Shown here: one piece after another, positions 23,539 through 35,009 of the stretch
How the letters are laid out: each line of letters opens with the position of its first letter
Numbering within the stretch: position 1 is the stretch's first letter
NCBI GenBank assembly: GCA_029448655.1
Contig: JACCLO010000003.1
Location: 3,162,001 to 3,226,000 of the forward strand
Length of the DNA: 64,000 bases
Reading direction: 5' to 3'
Source of the DNA: Wolfiporia cocos
Lineage: Eukaryota > Basidiomycota > Agaricomycetes > Polyporales > Phaeolaceae
Notes under the pieces: model-generated
Told to the model about the DNA's origin: nothing
The model's input: the letters and a program-made list of their open reading frames with translations, nothing else
Databases searched by the model: none
Position numbers and translations under genes: made by a program

Positions 23539-24583
23539 TCCATCATTCGGGTCGCGGGATTCTTTCTTGACTCACATTTGCCTCCTCTCAACACGTGTAC
23601 ACTTCATATACTGTTGTATTGTGCGACCCGCTACGCTTCACACTCATTTTCTCACCTCAGGACAGGACTTTCACCCTAAAATCCCTCCGCTTCACTTTTT
23701 TATTGCATATATCGCATAACATCCGTCCCACTAATATCTCGTACGTCCAGCTCTATACCTTCTCATGCGTTTTCCCTACTGCATTGTCACGGCGTGTACC
23801 AACAAATTCGCCCGATTCTGTTCTGCGCAGGTCGATGACCACAATTTGCGTGCAATACATATCCATTAGCATGCAAGATGGCGTGACGGCCGAGACACTG
23901 TAAATGCTCCTGATCGTATGGATTCGAGACAGATCGCGATGGGGACTTTAGACTTCCGTGCCACGGAGCTTGCAGCCTCAGCGTTTAGTCCTGATCGAAT
24001 GATTGGCTACTAGTAAGTGCCGTGGCCTGCGGACTGTGGCATGCCTCCTTCGTAGTATGTGCGCTTTAACTGACGTGGCCCCGCTACGACTTAAAGAGGT
24101 GAGTGTAGCTTGTTTTCTGAAGCGTATGAAATGACTCCACTCGTGAGTAGTATCTGGGCACGACAAGCTGCTACTTGCATCCTCAATATAGACGGATGCA
24201 TATCATTTTGTCCGCAATCTCTTCGGTCATTAATCATTAACGCCATCTTTTGCGAAGCAACGCCATCGTCATCGCATCTTTCGATGAGGTACCATGTAAG
24301 CGCGCAACTACGTACGTTGCGTCCCACTGTTTCGTCTGCTTCCTCAGACTCCGATTCACATTGAAGATTACACATCTGGATGTGTTTCATCGAACAAGAG
24401 AATTTTAGCGGCCGCAAGTGCGTGTGAGAACATATGGGCGATGATCCGCTTATCTGTCTTCGTTTGCGCTGTCGAATCTGGTCCGAGAACACGGTGATTG
24501 CCTGAAGACGATTCTTCTCTATATAAGAGAATGCCTGAGTCTGGCGTAGGTGCGCCCTCGCCGTAAACCTTGAAGTCAGCAAG
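23539..24583. other. Intergenic region between the kinase and the OPT transporter
   Basis: Holds the 3' UTR of the kinase gene (T/C-rich from 23570) and the promoter of the transporter. A TATAAG-like sequence (ctctatataaga, about 24519-24530) lies some 55-65 bp before the transporter start. No gene was recognised. Confidence 0.5.
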
Positions 24584-27500
24584 ATGCTGCGCGCTACATC
24601 GGAGTCCGATGTCCCTGCTCCAGTGTCCTCTCTCCGTCAGATCTCAACTTTGCAGTCATCTCCTGATTCGTTCGGTGAGAAGGATCAGCGTTCACCTGCG
24701 AGCGAAAAGGATTTCAAGAACGGGATCGAAGGTGTGTACCGATCGTCGATGGCTCCTTAATGGAGATAACATATTTGACTCTGTATTAGATGCCTCAGAA
24801 GAAGATGACGTCGTGTTTCTCAATGGCGAGCCGGTTATCACGACTGGCCGCGACGTATCGCGTTTTCTGGTAGATATGCGCGACGACAAAGATCCCGCAC
24901 TGACATTCAGGTCGCTTTTCCTCGGGACTGTGTTTGCTGGGTTGGGGGCTGCTTTATGCCAGGTAGCTATACCCATGATCGTGTGGAATGAATGGCAGTA
25001 ACTTGGCTGTCCAGATCTATCTGTTCAAACCGATCGTCGTGACGGTCTCTACCGTCTTCTTGCTCCTGTTGATCTACACTGTAGGTGTTGCATGGGCGAA
25101 ATTCCTTCCGCGATCGTCTTGGATCAACAATCCGCGCCTTGAGTGGTTGAAGCCCATCCTTGATGTAATCAACCCCGGGGACTTCAGGTTGAAGGAGGTG
25201 AGATTGCTCTAATGGCCTTCGTTTACACATTTCTCTAATACGATTGTGCGTCTGTAAAGCATGTAATCGCCTCTCTAGTAGCGTCCACTGCAGCAGGAGG
25301 AAGCACGGCTGTGATGAACTTTGCAGTGCAACGAGTATGTTCTTATTTAGCTAAGACCTAAACCAAAAACTAAAGGGATATGCCGTGGATCTTCAGCTAT
25401 ATTACAATACAAACGTGGAAGCTACAACCGCAGTGCTTGCGACGTTCTCTACCGCGTGCTTCGGGTGAAACCACTCGTCCTCACTAACACTTCAGTCATC
25501 CCCTAACCGTGTCTTCTAGATATGGTCTCGTTGGTCTTTTGCGGCCTCTCACCGTCTATCCAAGTGAAATGGTTTATTGGGCTGTGCGTTACTTTCTAAT
25601 CTGCTGCAAATACGCAGGTACCTAAAGCTGATTCGCACAACAGAACCTCCCTACTGTCTCCATTTTTCAAGGTGCGGAGATTCAGAGTGCCCATGCGACG
25701 TTATCTGACCCAGTGGCCATCCAGCACTTCATTTCAACTCAAGCGCCAACCATAAGCGGCTGAAGCTGTTCTGGTCTGCGTTTACCGGCATGTTCTGCTA
25801 CGAAATCATTCCCTCGTATATCTTCCCGTTATTGAACGCTATCAACATCGTTTGCCTTGCGACCCAAAAGGCCCCAGCTTCTACACTGAATGTCATCACG
25901 AATCTATTCGGTGGCGCAGACAGCAACGAAGGATTGGGCCTCTTGAGTTTCTCCTTCGACTGGCAATACATCACATCTTAGTGGGTATCTACTTCTCGTC
26001 TGACACGACGAATTCGTTATCTTTCTGTATCATCAGCTACATGAGCTTGCCGCTCGTCCAACAAGGTGGGCTCCTTTCATTTAATCGACTAAACGAATTC
26101 CACTCACTGGCTCCACAGCGAATTCGTGGGTTGGCTATCTAATTTGCTATGGTGTCGTTATGGGGATTTACTACTCCAATACCTGGAATGTGCGTCAACA
26201 ATTCTTGGTGACCGCTCGTCAAACTGACAATTTACGCAGTCTCTCTCGTTCCCGATGTTGTCAACATCCATCTTTGCATCGAACGGCTCCGTCTATGACC
26301 AGTCAGTCGTATTCGGCTCAGATGGGATCCTCAACCAGACTGCTCTCAACGAAGTCGGACTTCCGGCTCTCACAGGTCGGTCACTTTCTAGTCATGATAT
26401 ACAAGTAAATGTCGAACATAGATGGCAGGCTCCAATGCTTGGACTAATCTCACAGCAAACCTGGCCGTACGTCGAACAGCCTCCCTGTATGCCATCTTCA
26501 CTGACAATCACTATCATGCACAGATCGGTGGCCTCATCGCCCACACCTTCTTCTTCTGGGGTGGTTATGTTGTGGAGTCGTTCAAGCAGGCGAGGAAAGG
26601 CTCGCAGCCAGACCCGCACTGGCAGGTTCGTTCCGCCGACACTCGGCTAGCAGTGTGGCTAAATGTTGCGCGCCAAACATAGATCATGATCCGCGACTAC
26701 GACGAGGTTCCCTGGTACTGGTACGCTTGCTTACTAGTATTAGCCTTCTTCGCCGGTAAGCTTTGCGTGCTGCGCATGAGACAGCACCGAGACTGACATG
26801 GCAACGCGGCAGGCCTCATCGTTGTCCTCAAGGGACAGACGACGCTGCCATGGTGGTCTTACATCATTGCGTTGCTACTGGGAGGTGCGTCCGGCCCGAT
26901 CGATTGAGCATTAGGCGAGCGAGGCTGAACGGGAGCAGCGTTCGTCACGCCGTTTTCGACGCTGCTGTATGCGCGCATGGGCAACGGAATCGCCACGCAA
27001 CAGCTGATGAAGATGGTCGCGGGCGCCATCAACCCGGGTAGACCTGTGGCGAATCTCTACGTGCGTTGGGCAATATTTGCCTCAACTGAGCTACCGATAT
27101 GAACGGAGGCATAGTTCTCGATGTGGAGCCACGATGTGGTTGGAACGTCAATTGGGCTGGCCGGAGATCTGAAGATTGGGCAGTATTTGAAAATCCCGCC
27201 TCGAGCGATGTTCGTTACGCAGGTTTGGGGGACGATTCTTGGTGAGTACTTACAAAGAGGTATCTGTCACTCCATGTGCTCATTACAGGACCCAGGTGCT
27301 GCCGTCAACTACGGTAGGTCGCAGTCCATAGATCACGTATTCGTCTTTCTGATGAACTTGTCGCAGCGGTGATGGTGTCCATAGTAGACGCGCAGCGCGA
27401 GATCCTGACCAGTCCACTAGGGACGAACGTCTGGAGGTGAGGCCCGTTCCCGCGATGTGTAACCACAGATGCTGAGGTTATGTGGCACTGTGACAATTCA

Positions 27501-28112
27501 GCGGCCAAGATGTCCAGAGCTTCAACAGCGCCGCAATCACCTGGTCGCTCGCGAAGGAGCTCTACGGACCCAATGGGCCGTACATCTGGGTCCCCTTGAG
27601 TCTGCTATTCGGCATGGTGCCAACCTTCCTGCAGTGGCTCATCTCGAAGGTAACGCTTCCCGGCAGCCGTGAAGCTCGGCTAATGGCTGACGACATTGTT
27701 ATCCGTAGAGATGGACGCACATCGGACCCATGCGCGTGGACTCGATCATCCTGCCCATCATCTACCAGGGCTCGTCGTGGATGACTACGGGCACGACCTC
27801 GCCGATGACCTCGATCATCATCACTGGGCTCGTGTCGCAGTTGTGGCTGCGCAAGTACCACCCTGGCTGGTACAGAAAGTACAACTACATTCTTGGTGGG
27901 CATTTCACCCGCGGATCTAAGATAAATGAGTGCTGCTAATGCGGGCCCGTTATGCAGGTGGCGCCTTGGACGGTGGCGCACAAGTGATGATTTTTATTCT
28001 GTCGTTCGCCGTTTTCGGCGCGTCCGGAAAGGCGCGCAACTTCCCCGCGTGGGCTGGGAATCCAGCTGCAGGGAATGTGGACTACTGTAATGGCAACGGG
28101 GCGCTGGACTAA
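24584..28112 (+). CDS. Oligopeptide transporter, OPT family
   Basis: A proton-coupled plasma-membrane importer of small peptides (OPT clade). It starts at 24584 (MLRATSESDVPAP) with a hydrophilic N-terminus. Many short exons then encode TM segments: RSLFLGTVFAGLGAALCQ, PIVVTVSTVFLLLLIYTVG, and GLVGLLRPLTVYPSEMVYWA, which contains the family signature around R-P-L-T-V-Y-P-S. Further segments are RLKLFWSAFTGMFCYEIIPS, WVGYLICYGVVMGIYYSNTW, EVPWYWYACLLVLAFFAGL, MFVTQVWGTILGAVVNY and WMTTGTTSPMTSIIITGLVS. It ends at 28110-28112 after NVDYCNGNGALD. At least fifteen introns of 45-70 nt are needed, several falling inside TM helices. No frame disruption was found. I estimate about 780-800 residues, normal for the family. 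Substrate preference cannot be read from sequence. Confidence 0.9.
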
Positions 28113-29383
28113 TGTCGTATGTCAGATGTCGTCTTTCCGAAGCACATTGTAGAAATAAGGGCGCCCTGCAGCATGTTGTACGATACGTACGGGGCATTTA
28201 AGAACGTCGCTACCGCATGAACGTGCGTGTATTCTAGCGTTCCTGCTAGATAAGCCAACTTCCGCGGCTGCGGGGCTGGGGGCAAAGGAAAGGAGCGTCT
28301 TCCGGCTCGAGCATTTACCTACTTATCGCGTCTGCCATGCCGGAATGGGCCTGCCTGATTGACTCATGGCTATGGGCGCTCTCGTGTATTGACTGTCGGG
28401 TGGAGACAACGTTGCAGGCTCACTCCAGGCTCGCCTGCAACGGGCCTGCACGCTCACTTGAGGACAACGGCAGATGATGATCGCGGCCCATCTCACCCGC
28501 GGGCGCGTGCTGATGGGAGCCCTGGCAGCGGACCCGAACGTCTCTGGATGCGTCTCCGCCAGTGTTGCCGCGGGTGCTAGACATATGGAAAGCGACGCAC
28601 TTTCCGAGGCCGCTAGGCTAGCGAGCTTCCAAGTCTACCGATCGCATGCTAATCGCTGTTCTTCGCCTTTTGCGCATCGCTGCCCGAGTTCGCCTCGAGG
28701 TTGGCTGCGTGGCGCTGCTCGGACTCTCACACGGTGGCGAACGCCGGTTCAGGTAATCATCGATATCAGCGCATCTCTGAGAGCTGGGAGCAACTGAGCG
28801 TCGCGCCAAGCAACTCCCGGTCGGCACACATGTCGATTTTGTGTTTGTCTTTTTTGTCGGCGCTGCACTCAGCTCGATCACGGATGGGATCTTGGCTGCT
28901 CCACCGACACATGCATCTTGATTTCTGACTCGCATGATTGCGCGACTCGCATGTCCTGTTTCGCACCTGGTGAAACGTTGAAAATTCCGTGCACAAGATA
29001 TCTATCAGATGCGCATCAGTGACGTTCTTGACGAACAATTGGGGCGTGTCTTGTGGCTGTTCTGGCCGTCTCAGACAGTCTTGTCAACGCCAGGCATGCG
29101 TCCGGCATCACATTCATGCGCAGAGATGAAATGGGTGGCAACGGCCATTTCCTTCGTTACAGCGTCCGTGCCTGCCCTTCTTTTTTTCTTCCCCGCACGC
29201 GTGGGATTCCTCGATCGCATCATGTATCACAATGCGAGCCACGTTCCATATAAAAGGCTGCTCGGCCTGCAGCTTCTTCCCCAGACCTGCTTTCGCAGTC
29301 GCGCCGCTCTCTTCGCGCCGTGTCCCGCCCCTCCCCTTCCTTCCTTTGAGGACCACATTCTTTCAGCTTGAGGCTTTCTGACG
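28113..29383. other. Intergenic region upstream of the first chitinase
   Basis: No coding sequence was recognised. The last 150 bp hold a core promoter (TATAAAAG at 29249-29256) and a C/T-rich leader before the chitinase start. Confidence 0.5.
29249..29256 (+). promoter_or_regulatory. TATA box of the first GH18 chitinase
   Basis: TATAAAAG lies 128 bp before the ATG at 29384. A pyrimidine-rich stretch between them (29280-29370) is typical of fungal transcription start regions. Confidence 0.6.
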
Positions 29384-30881
29384 ATGCTGTCATTCACTTT
29401 CTCGTACATTGTCTCGGTGCTCGCCGTCCTGGCGCTCGTCAACAGCGTCTTCTCTGCTCCCATCTGCTCCGTTGGCGTTCGGTCAGGCGGTTCGTCGTCT
29501 TCCTCCAACTCGACCAACTCGACCGGCTCTTCCGGCTCGTCGAGCAACGGCACTTCTAACGTCGGTTCTAACCCATCTAACTCGACTGGTGTCTCAGGCT
29601 CCAACAACTCGACCTCTGGCTCGGGTTCTGGCTCGACGAACTCGACATCGTCTTCAAACTCGACATCGTCCTCAAACTCTTCTGCTCCTCACTTTTTGGT
29701 CTACAGTGATGCGTGGGTCTCCGGCGAGAACGGCCCTCCGGACCCGTCCGAGATCGCGGTATGTAAATTTTGCTGCGCGTCTCAAGCGCGTCTTGTCCTA
29801 ATTAGCTCACGTGACCCGCGTCGCAGGGCTACAACGTTTTGTGCGTCCGCAACGGCCTTCTGCCGAGACTCGTGCTAACCTGCTTGCAGCGCGCTGTCCT
29901 TCCTCCTCGCGTCAGGCACCGCTGACCAGGCCCAAGAATGGGAGTCCCTCGACGCGTCCACCCGCTCCAGCATCAAGTCCCAGTACGAGGCCGCCGGCAT
30001 CAAGCTCATCGTCTCTGCGTTCGGCTCGACCGAGGCGCCGACCAGCTCCGGCTACGACCCTGTGGACACCGCGAACACCATGGCTGCATGGGTGAAGCAG
30101 TACGACCTCGATGGCATTGATATCGACTACGAGGATTTCGATGCTATCAACGAGGGCAACGGCGCGGTCGAGTGGCTCGTACAGTTCACCACTCAGCTCC
30201 GCAACCAGCTGCCCGAGGGCCAGTACATCATCACCCATGCTCGTAAGTAGCGTAACAGGTTGTTAATATCGCAGTCACTCATCGCGGGATTGTCTAACAG
30301 CTGTCGCGCCTTGGTTCTCCAACAACTCCCAGTTCAAGGGTGGTGCCTACCTGCAGGTCGACCAGCAGGTTGGAAGCCTCATTGACTGGGTAAGCTGCCG
30401 CAGGACTTCTGGATCTGTATAAATGTTCATGCCGATGTCTGCCTCCAGTACAACGTTCAGTTCTACAACCAGGGCACCGACGAGTACACGACTTGCGACG
30501 GTCTTCTCACGCAATCTTCCAGCACTTGGCCCAACACTTCCCTCTTTGAGATCGCAGATGCCGGCGTCTCCCTCAACAAACTAGTCATTGGCAAGCCCGC
30601 CGCGGCCGCTGACGCGACCAACGGCTTCATGGACACGGCCACCCTTGGCACCTGCGTGGCTGAGGCCCAGAGCAAGGGTTGGAGTAAGTGTCGTGTGCTC
30701 CATTTTGCGACCTTGTGCTGACTTTGATGCGTGTTTCCTAGACGCCGGTGTCATGGTTTGGGAGGTATGTAAATGCTGTCTTTTGCACATGCTCGTCGCT
30801 CACGATCGCGTGTCACAGTACCCCACCGCCGATGCCTCCTGGATCTCGACCGTGCGCGGCTCTGCGTTCCCCATCTCCTAA
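29384..30881 (+). CDS. Secreted GH18 chitinase with Ser/Asn-rich linker (copy 1)
   Basis: A predicted extracellular or wall-associated glycoside hydrolase family 18 enzyme acting on chitin or related GlcNAc polymers. It starts at 29384 with a signal peptide (MLSFTFSYIVSVLAVLALVN). About 80 residues rich in S, N, T and G follow, with repeated N-S-T sequons (29480-29690). The catalytic barrel runs from HFLVYSDAWVSG to WISTVRGSAFPIS. The active-site motif D-G-I-D-I-D-Y-E is at about 30108-30133, with the catalytic acid Glu last. QVDQQVGSLIDWYNVQFYNQ and KGWNAGVMVWEYP fit the later strands. A 14-nt microexon (29827-29840, G-Y-N-V) joins two exons in phase. The enzyme is short (about 375 residues) and intact. 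It is the tandem paralogue of the gene at 32660, 1.8 kb downstream on the same strand, which lacks the Ser/Asn linker. Confidence 0.92.
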
Positions 30882-32659
30882 GTGTTGTACACGAGGGTTT
30901 TCGGGACGGCAGCGTGGTCTGCCGCGCCCATGCTTGATTGGGTTCTGCTATCATTATTCCTCTTCACCTATCGGGTCTCTGCGCATCCATCTTTCACGCA
31001 TCCATTCTCTCTCTGCTCACGCTCGCTCTGACGCGCTCGTTGTATCCATATCCACAATCTGTGCATTGTGCCCCCTCCCCACTCTGGCGCCTCGACGGTG
31101 CCCGCGTCGTATTTGATATACACCGCACGCATGTATTAGACATACATACAGCACGTGTCCATGTCGACCATGGTGGAATGCTATCTGCATCCTTATCACG
31201 GACTGCCCGGCGTGCACACCTACCCTGATCTGTTTCCCCGCGCTGGTCCTGTGCGGCATGCGGGGAAACACACCAAACGCTGAGCGAGTGCATGGTCCGC
31301 GCTCACGGGACGGCTGCGCATTCGAAGCCACAGCGTGTAGCGTGTGTCTTTTCTCGCAGCCTCCGCCCCGCGTCTCCGGGCGCGCGATCGCTCAGAACGC
31401 CTATGCGCGGCAGGCCATAGTAGCTAGTGACTAGCTCGAACACCCAGTGTGGCAAAACCGCTAATTAGGTCATCGACTCCAGCTTCCCGGCCATCTCGGC
31501 TCTATCACCGACAGTATCTGCACACATGTTGTCTGCTTCACTACCCTCTGGAATTTGGTCACAATTATGAAGCTCAAACTGGTGCGGTGATCCATGGAAG
31601 ACATGTAAGACGTCCGCTACCTCGGAGAGCCGCAGTGAGAATTTAGTCCTGCTATACATTCCGACATTATTGATTTGAAGCCGTTATCGGTGTTGCAGGT
31701 CTAACAGATCCCTGATATGTACAGGGAGGCCTTGTATGATACTGTAGCGATAGTCGAGAAGCTCATGTCTGCCTTATGGCTGCATCTTGCCGAGAGTTCT
31801 GGCTGCAAGTATACACCGAAGAGGCTCAGTATCATTGCACGAGGTGCGGCTGCGCCGCCCCATGCAATCGCTTTGGCTCGCATCACCCAGAATGTGCTCC
31901 CTCCCTTGCGCGAATGGCAAGGTGGGCAAATATCATGGTCCAGATCGCAATGGGCTTCCGTTATGCGCTAATGCCAGTCCGTATATAGAGTGCACTGTGC
32001 GCCTGCATCAACAACCTCCGTGCGGCGCGCATGTCGGGGATGCTGCCGCAAACGCTTGCCCAGCTATATTCCCGTCAAGCATGCGGCCACAGAGCGTCAC
32101 ATATGCGACTTCCTCTGCATACGTGATAGTGCCTGATACTAATGTTTCTTTCGGACCGTCTGATTTGCCCACTCGATCGCTGCATGCAATGCTCGCAACG
32201 CTGAGGCTCCCCTTTCCCGGCGCACTGCACTGCGATTGGTGGCGCAGTGTCCCACTCGCGCTCCGCAGCGGAGGGGACCGCACGCCTCGCGACATGGCAC
32301 GCGATATGCCATATGCGTCCGGCCAGATTGGAGAGCAGCCGTGTGGCGTCTCGGCCGCATCAGGCAATCCACCCGGCGTTGTCCTACTGCGCATCTATGA
32401 GAATGTGAGCCGTCTCTGTTCTGTGATGGGCTTCGCGAAGACATTGAGCCCGATCGACTCAGAATAGATGCACGCTTCGTTCCTGGAAGAAACCATATGG
32501 CCATCTCTCCTGAGATGACGCTTCACAATTCCTCCCTTCCCAAAATCCCTCCCGGGACGCCGAGGCTTGCATAAATAGGGCCTGCAGCGGGTTCGCCTGG
32601 CAGACGACCACTCCCCTCGCTTGCACGGCCTTCCGAGCGGTCTCGCACGATCTGGCACA
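30882..32659. other. Intergenic region between the two chitinase paralogues
   Basis: Contains the 3' UTR of copy 1 and the promoter of copy 2. Open frames at 31776-32467 (one with a few Cys and His residues) have no splice support or family likeness. I do not call a gene. Confidence 0.45.
32571..32578 (+). promoter_or_regulatory. TATA box of the second GH18 chitinase
   Basis: ATAAATAG, in the context GCATAAATAGGG, sits 82 bp before the ATG at 32660. The spacing is similar to that of other TATA boxes in this window. Confidence 0.5.
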
Positions 32660-34269
32660 ATGGTGGCGATCCCTGTCTCCCGGGTCATTTTTGCTGCTTT
32701 CATTGGCGTCGCCGCGCACCTCGCCGGTGCGTTCGCAGCGCCCACTGAGTCCAACGGACTCAGCGAGAAAGCACTTGAGGTCAAGTCTCGAGTGATCCCC
32801 AGCCGTCGCTCGACTCCATCCCCTCCCTACTTCGTCGAGTACTTCGACGCGGGGGTATCCGGTGTCACAGGCGCGCCTCCAGTATCCGATGTTACGGTGA
32901 GAGAATTTCCCTTGCCTTGGTCCGAGAAAACGTCTCATAACTGAGCTCGCATGTAGGGTTATAATGTCTTGTGAGATCGTAATCGCTGTTCATGACACAG
33001 TTCCGCCAAATCTGACTACATTAATCTAGCATCCTGGCGTTTCTTCTGGTCGAAGGTGCCTGGGACAACGCCGAGGGCTGGACACAGCTCACTTCCGATG
33101 AGCGCTCCACGATCAAGTCTGAATACGCAGATGCAGGCATTAGCTTGATGGTCAGCTGCTTCGGGTCCAGCGACACCCCGACCTCGAGCGGCGACGACCC
33201 GACGACCCTCGCACAGACGTTTGCAGCATGGGTTCAGGAATATGACCTGGATGGTATCGACGTTGACTACGAGGTGGCCATTCCGCGATTATCGACGTCT
33301 ATCTATGTGTTCTCACACGAGCTGCCTTTCAGGACTTTGACGCGTTCGATGCCGGAACTGCCGAGGCTTGGCTTGTGACCTTTACCACGGAGCTGCGGAG
33401 CCTGCTTCCTGCGGGAGACTACATCCTCACTCATGCGCGTGAGTGGGTCCCAATCGTGGAGGTGCTGTGCAGTTCTAATGAGCGTATTTCACATAGCCGT
33501 CGCTCCTTGGTAAAGACCAAGCATGCTGCAGTGATATGCACGGCGTTCATTGTGTCGTTTAGGTTTTCGCCAACAATGTGGACCAACGGAGGCTACATCG
33601 AAGTTGACTCGCAAGTTGGTGACCTCATCGACTGGGTAAGTCCGTGATTGACTTGGCTGTTTCCATGCCGCTCACTGGTTGCATTTCAGTACAACGTTCA
33701 GGTAAGCGAGAAAACATCCGCATGACGGGAGAGTTTCTCACGGGGCATTTATTATAATCGTCGAAACGTGCAGTTCTACAACCGTCAGTGTATTTCTGAC
33801 ATCTTGTTCCCACTTCTAGCGCTCACATAGGATCCTCACTATCTCTCGTAGAGGGAACCACCGAGTACACAACGTGCGCGGGCCTGCTGAACGAGTCCAG
33901 CTCGACGTGGCCGGAGTCAGCACTCTTCCAGATCTCTGCCAACGGCGTGTCCCTGGACAAGCTGGTAATCGGCAAGCCTGCCACCACGGGTGATGCCAGC
34001 AGTGGATACATGAGCCCATCTACTCTCGCCACATGTGTCGAAGATGCCCAGAGCGAGGGTTGGGGTGAGTAGTTAAGATGCATTAATCATGCCGATCGTC
34101 GGTGAATTCTGATTGGTGTTGTAAATTTAGATGCCGGGGTCATGGTTTGGCAGGTAAGCTTTTCAAGCTATAACTTTGATACTTAACTGATCTCGCCGTT
34201 CAGTATCCTGATGCAGGTACTTCCTGGATTGAGACCGTGCGCGCCGATTCCTGGCCAGTCTCTTCATGA
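32660..34269 (+). CDS. Secreted GH18 chitinase, microexon-rich (copy 2)
   Basis: A paralogue of the chitinase at 29384, also predicted to be secreted (MVAIPVSRVIFAAFIGVAA) but without the Ser/Asn-rich linker. The barrel runs from YFVEYFDAGVSG to SWIETVRADSWPVSS, with the catalytic motif D-G-I-D-V-D-Y-E near 33248-33273 and GVSLDKLVIGKPA, GWDAGVMVWQYP late in the fold. The exon structure is extreme. Besides the 14-nt exon 32957-32970 (also in copy 1), it has a 12-nt exon at 33690-33701 and a 10-nt exon at 33774-33783, each between clear GT and AG sites and all in phase. A further intron separates D-Y-E from D-F-D. Copy 1 has none of these three extra introns. The catalytic residues are intact, so I treat it as functional. 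I estimate about 320 residues. Confidence 0.9.
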
Positions 34270-35009
34270 AATAACGTTGATGACGTACGTGAGCGTTCTG
34301 AGATCTGGGAACAAGAAATTTGATCTCGCCACATCAGGAAAACGGAGGAACACAAGCTCATTGACCGACATGAAGACCACATGCTGTGGCGACATGTTGT
34401 TTATTTTGTACTGGGAAGTGCCTAAGGCTTTCATGTGGTGTAGACTCCCGATTGTATCGTTAGGTTACCTTGATACTTGGTATTGTCGTCTGAAGCCATC
34501 GTGTACGATGGCGGCTATGATGAAAGTCTGCTCAGAGCTTAAATGAAGCCCTGTTAACTGCTATAAGTGGGGAAACTCAGTTGTCCCTGGCAATCTGGGC
34601 GAGAGGGCACGGAGTATGTCAGCGATCGCGTTGGACCCGTCCTGTGATATTGAAGGGATATTGCAACGCAAATACCTTGTCGCCTGTGTCAATAGATAGC
34701 AGGGTAATATTCATGGTACGTTCACTAGACAGTACATCATAGCAATGATCAACGCTAGCGATCAGCCAGTCATGCAGCGCTTCCAATTGACTGTTCAATG
34801 CTTCTATCACTATTGCAATAACAAGGTGGCGGACCGGACGGTCAACATCCGTGAATTAGCATCTAGCTGATAGGGCTTTCTTCGAAACCGGACTTGTTCA
34901 CTCGCTCGGATATAGACGATGTTGATGGGAGTCCTGGCTACCGCTGATGCATGTATTAATGTAGGAGGCCGAAGCACATACATAGCTAATGCTCAAGCAG
35001 AAACATTTA
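34270..35009. other. Intergenic region between chitinase copy 2 and the P450
   Basis: The two neighbours converge here. A 75-codon open stretch on the minus strand (about 34622-34850, containing IEALNSQLEALHDWLIASVD) reads like protein but has no start or partner exons I can place. It may be a relic. Confidence 0.4.

Noticed and set aside
31776..32467. Overlapping + strand frames with a Cys/His-rich stretch between the chitinases.
   Set aside because: No splice structure, no recognised zinc-finger spacing, and GC-driven openness in more than one frame.
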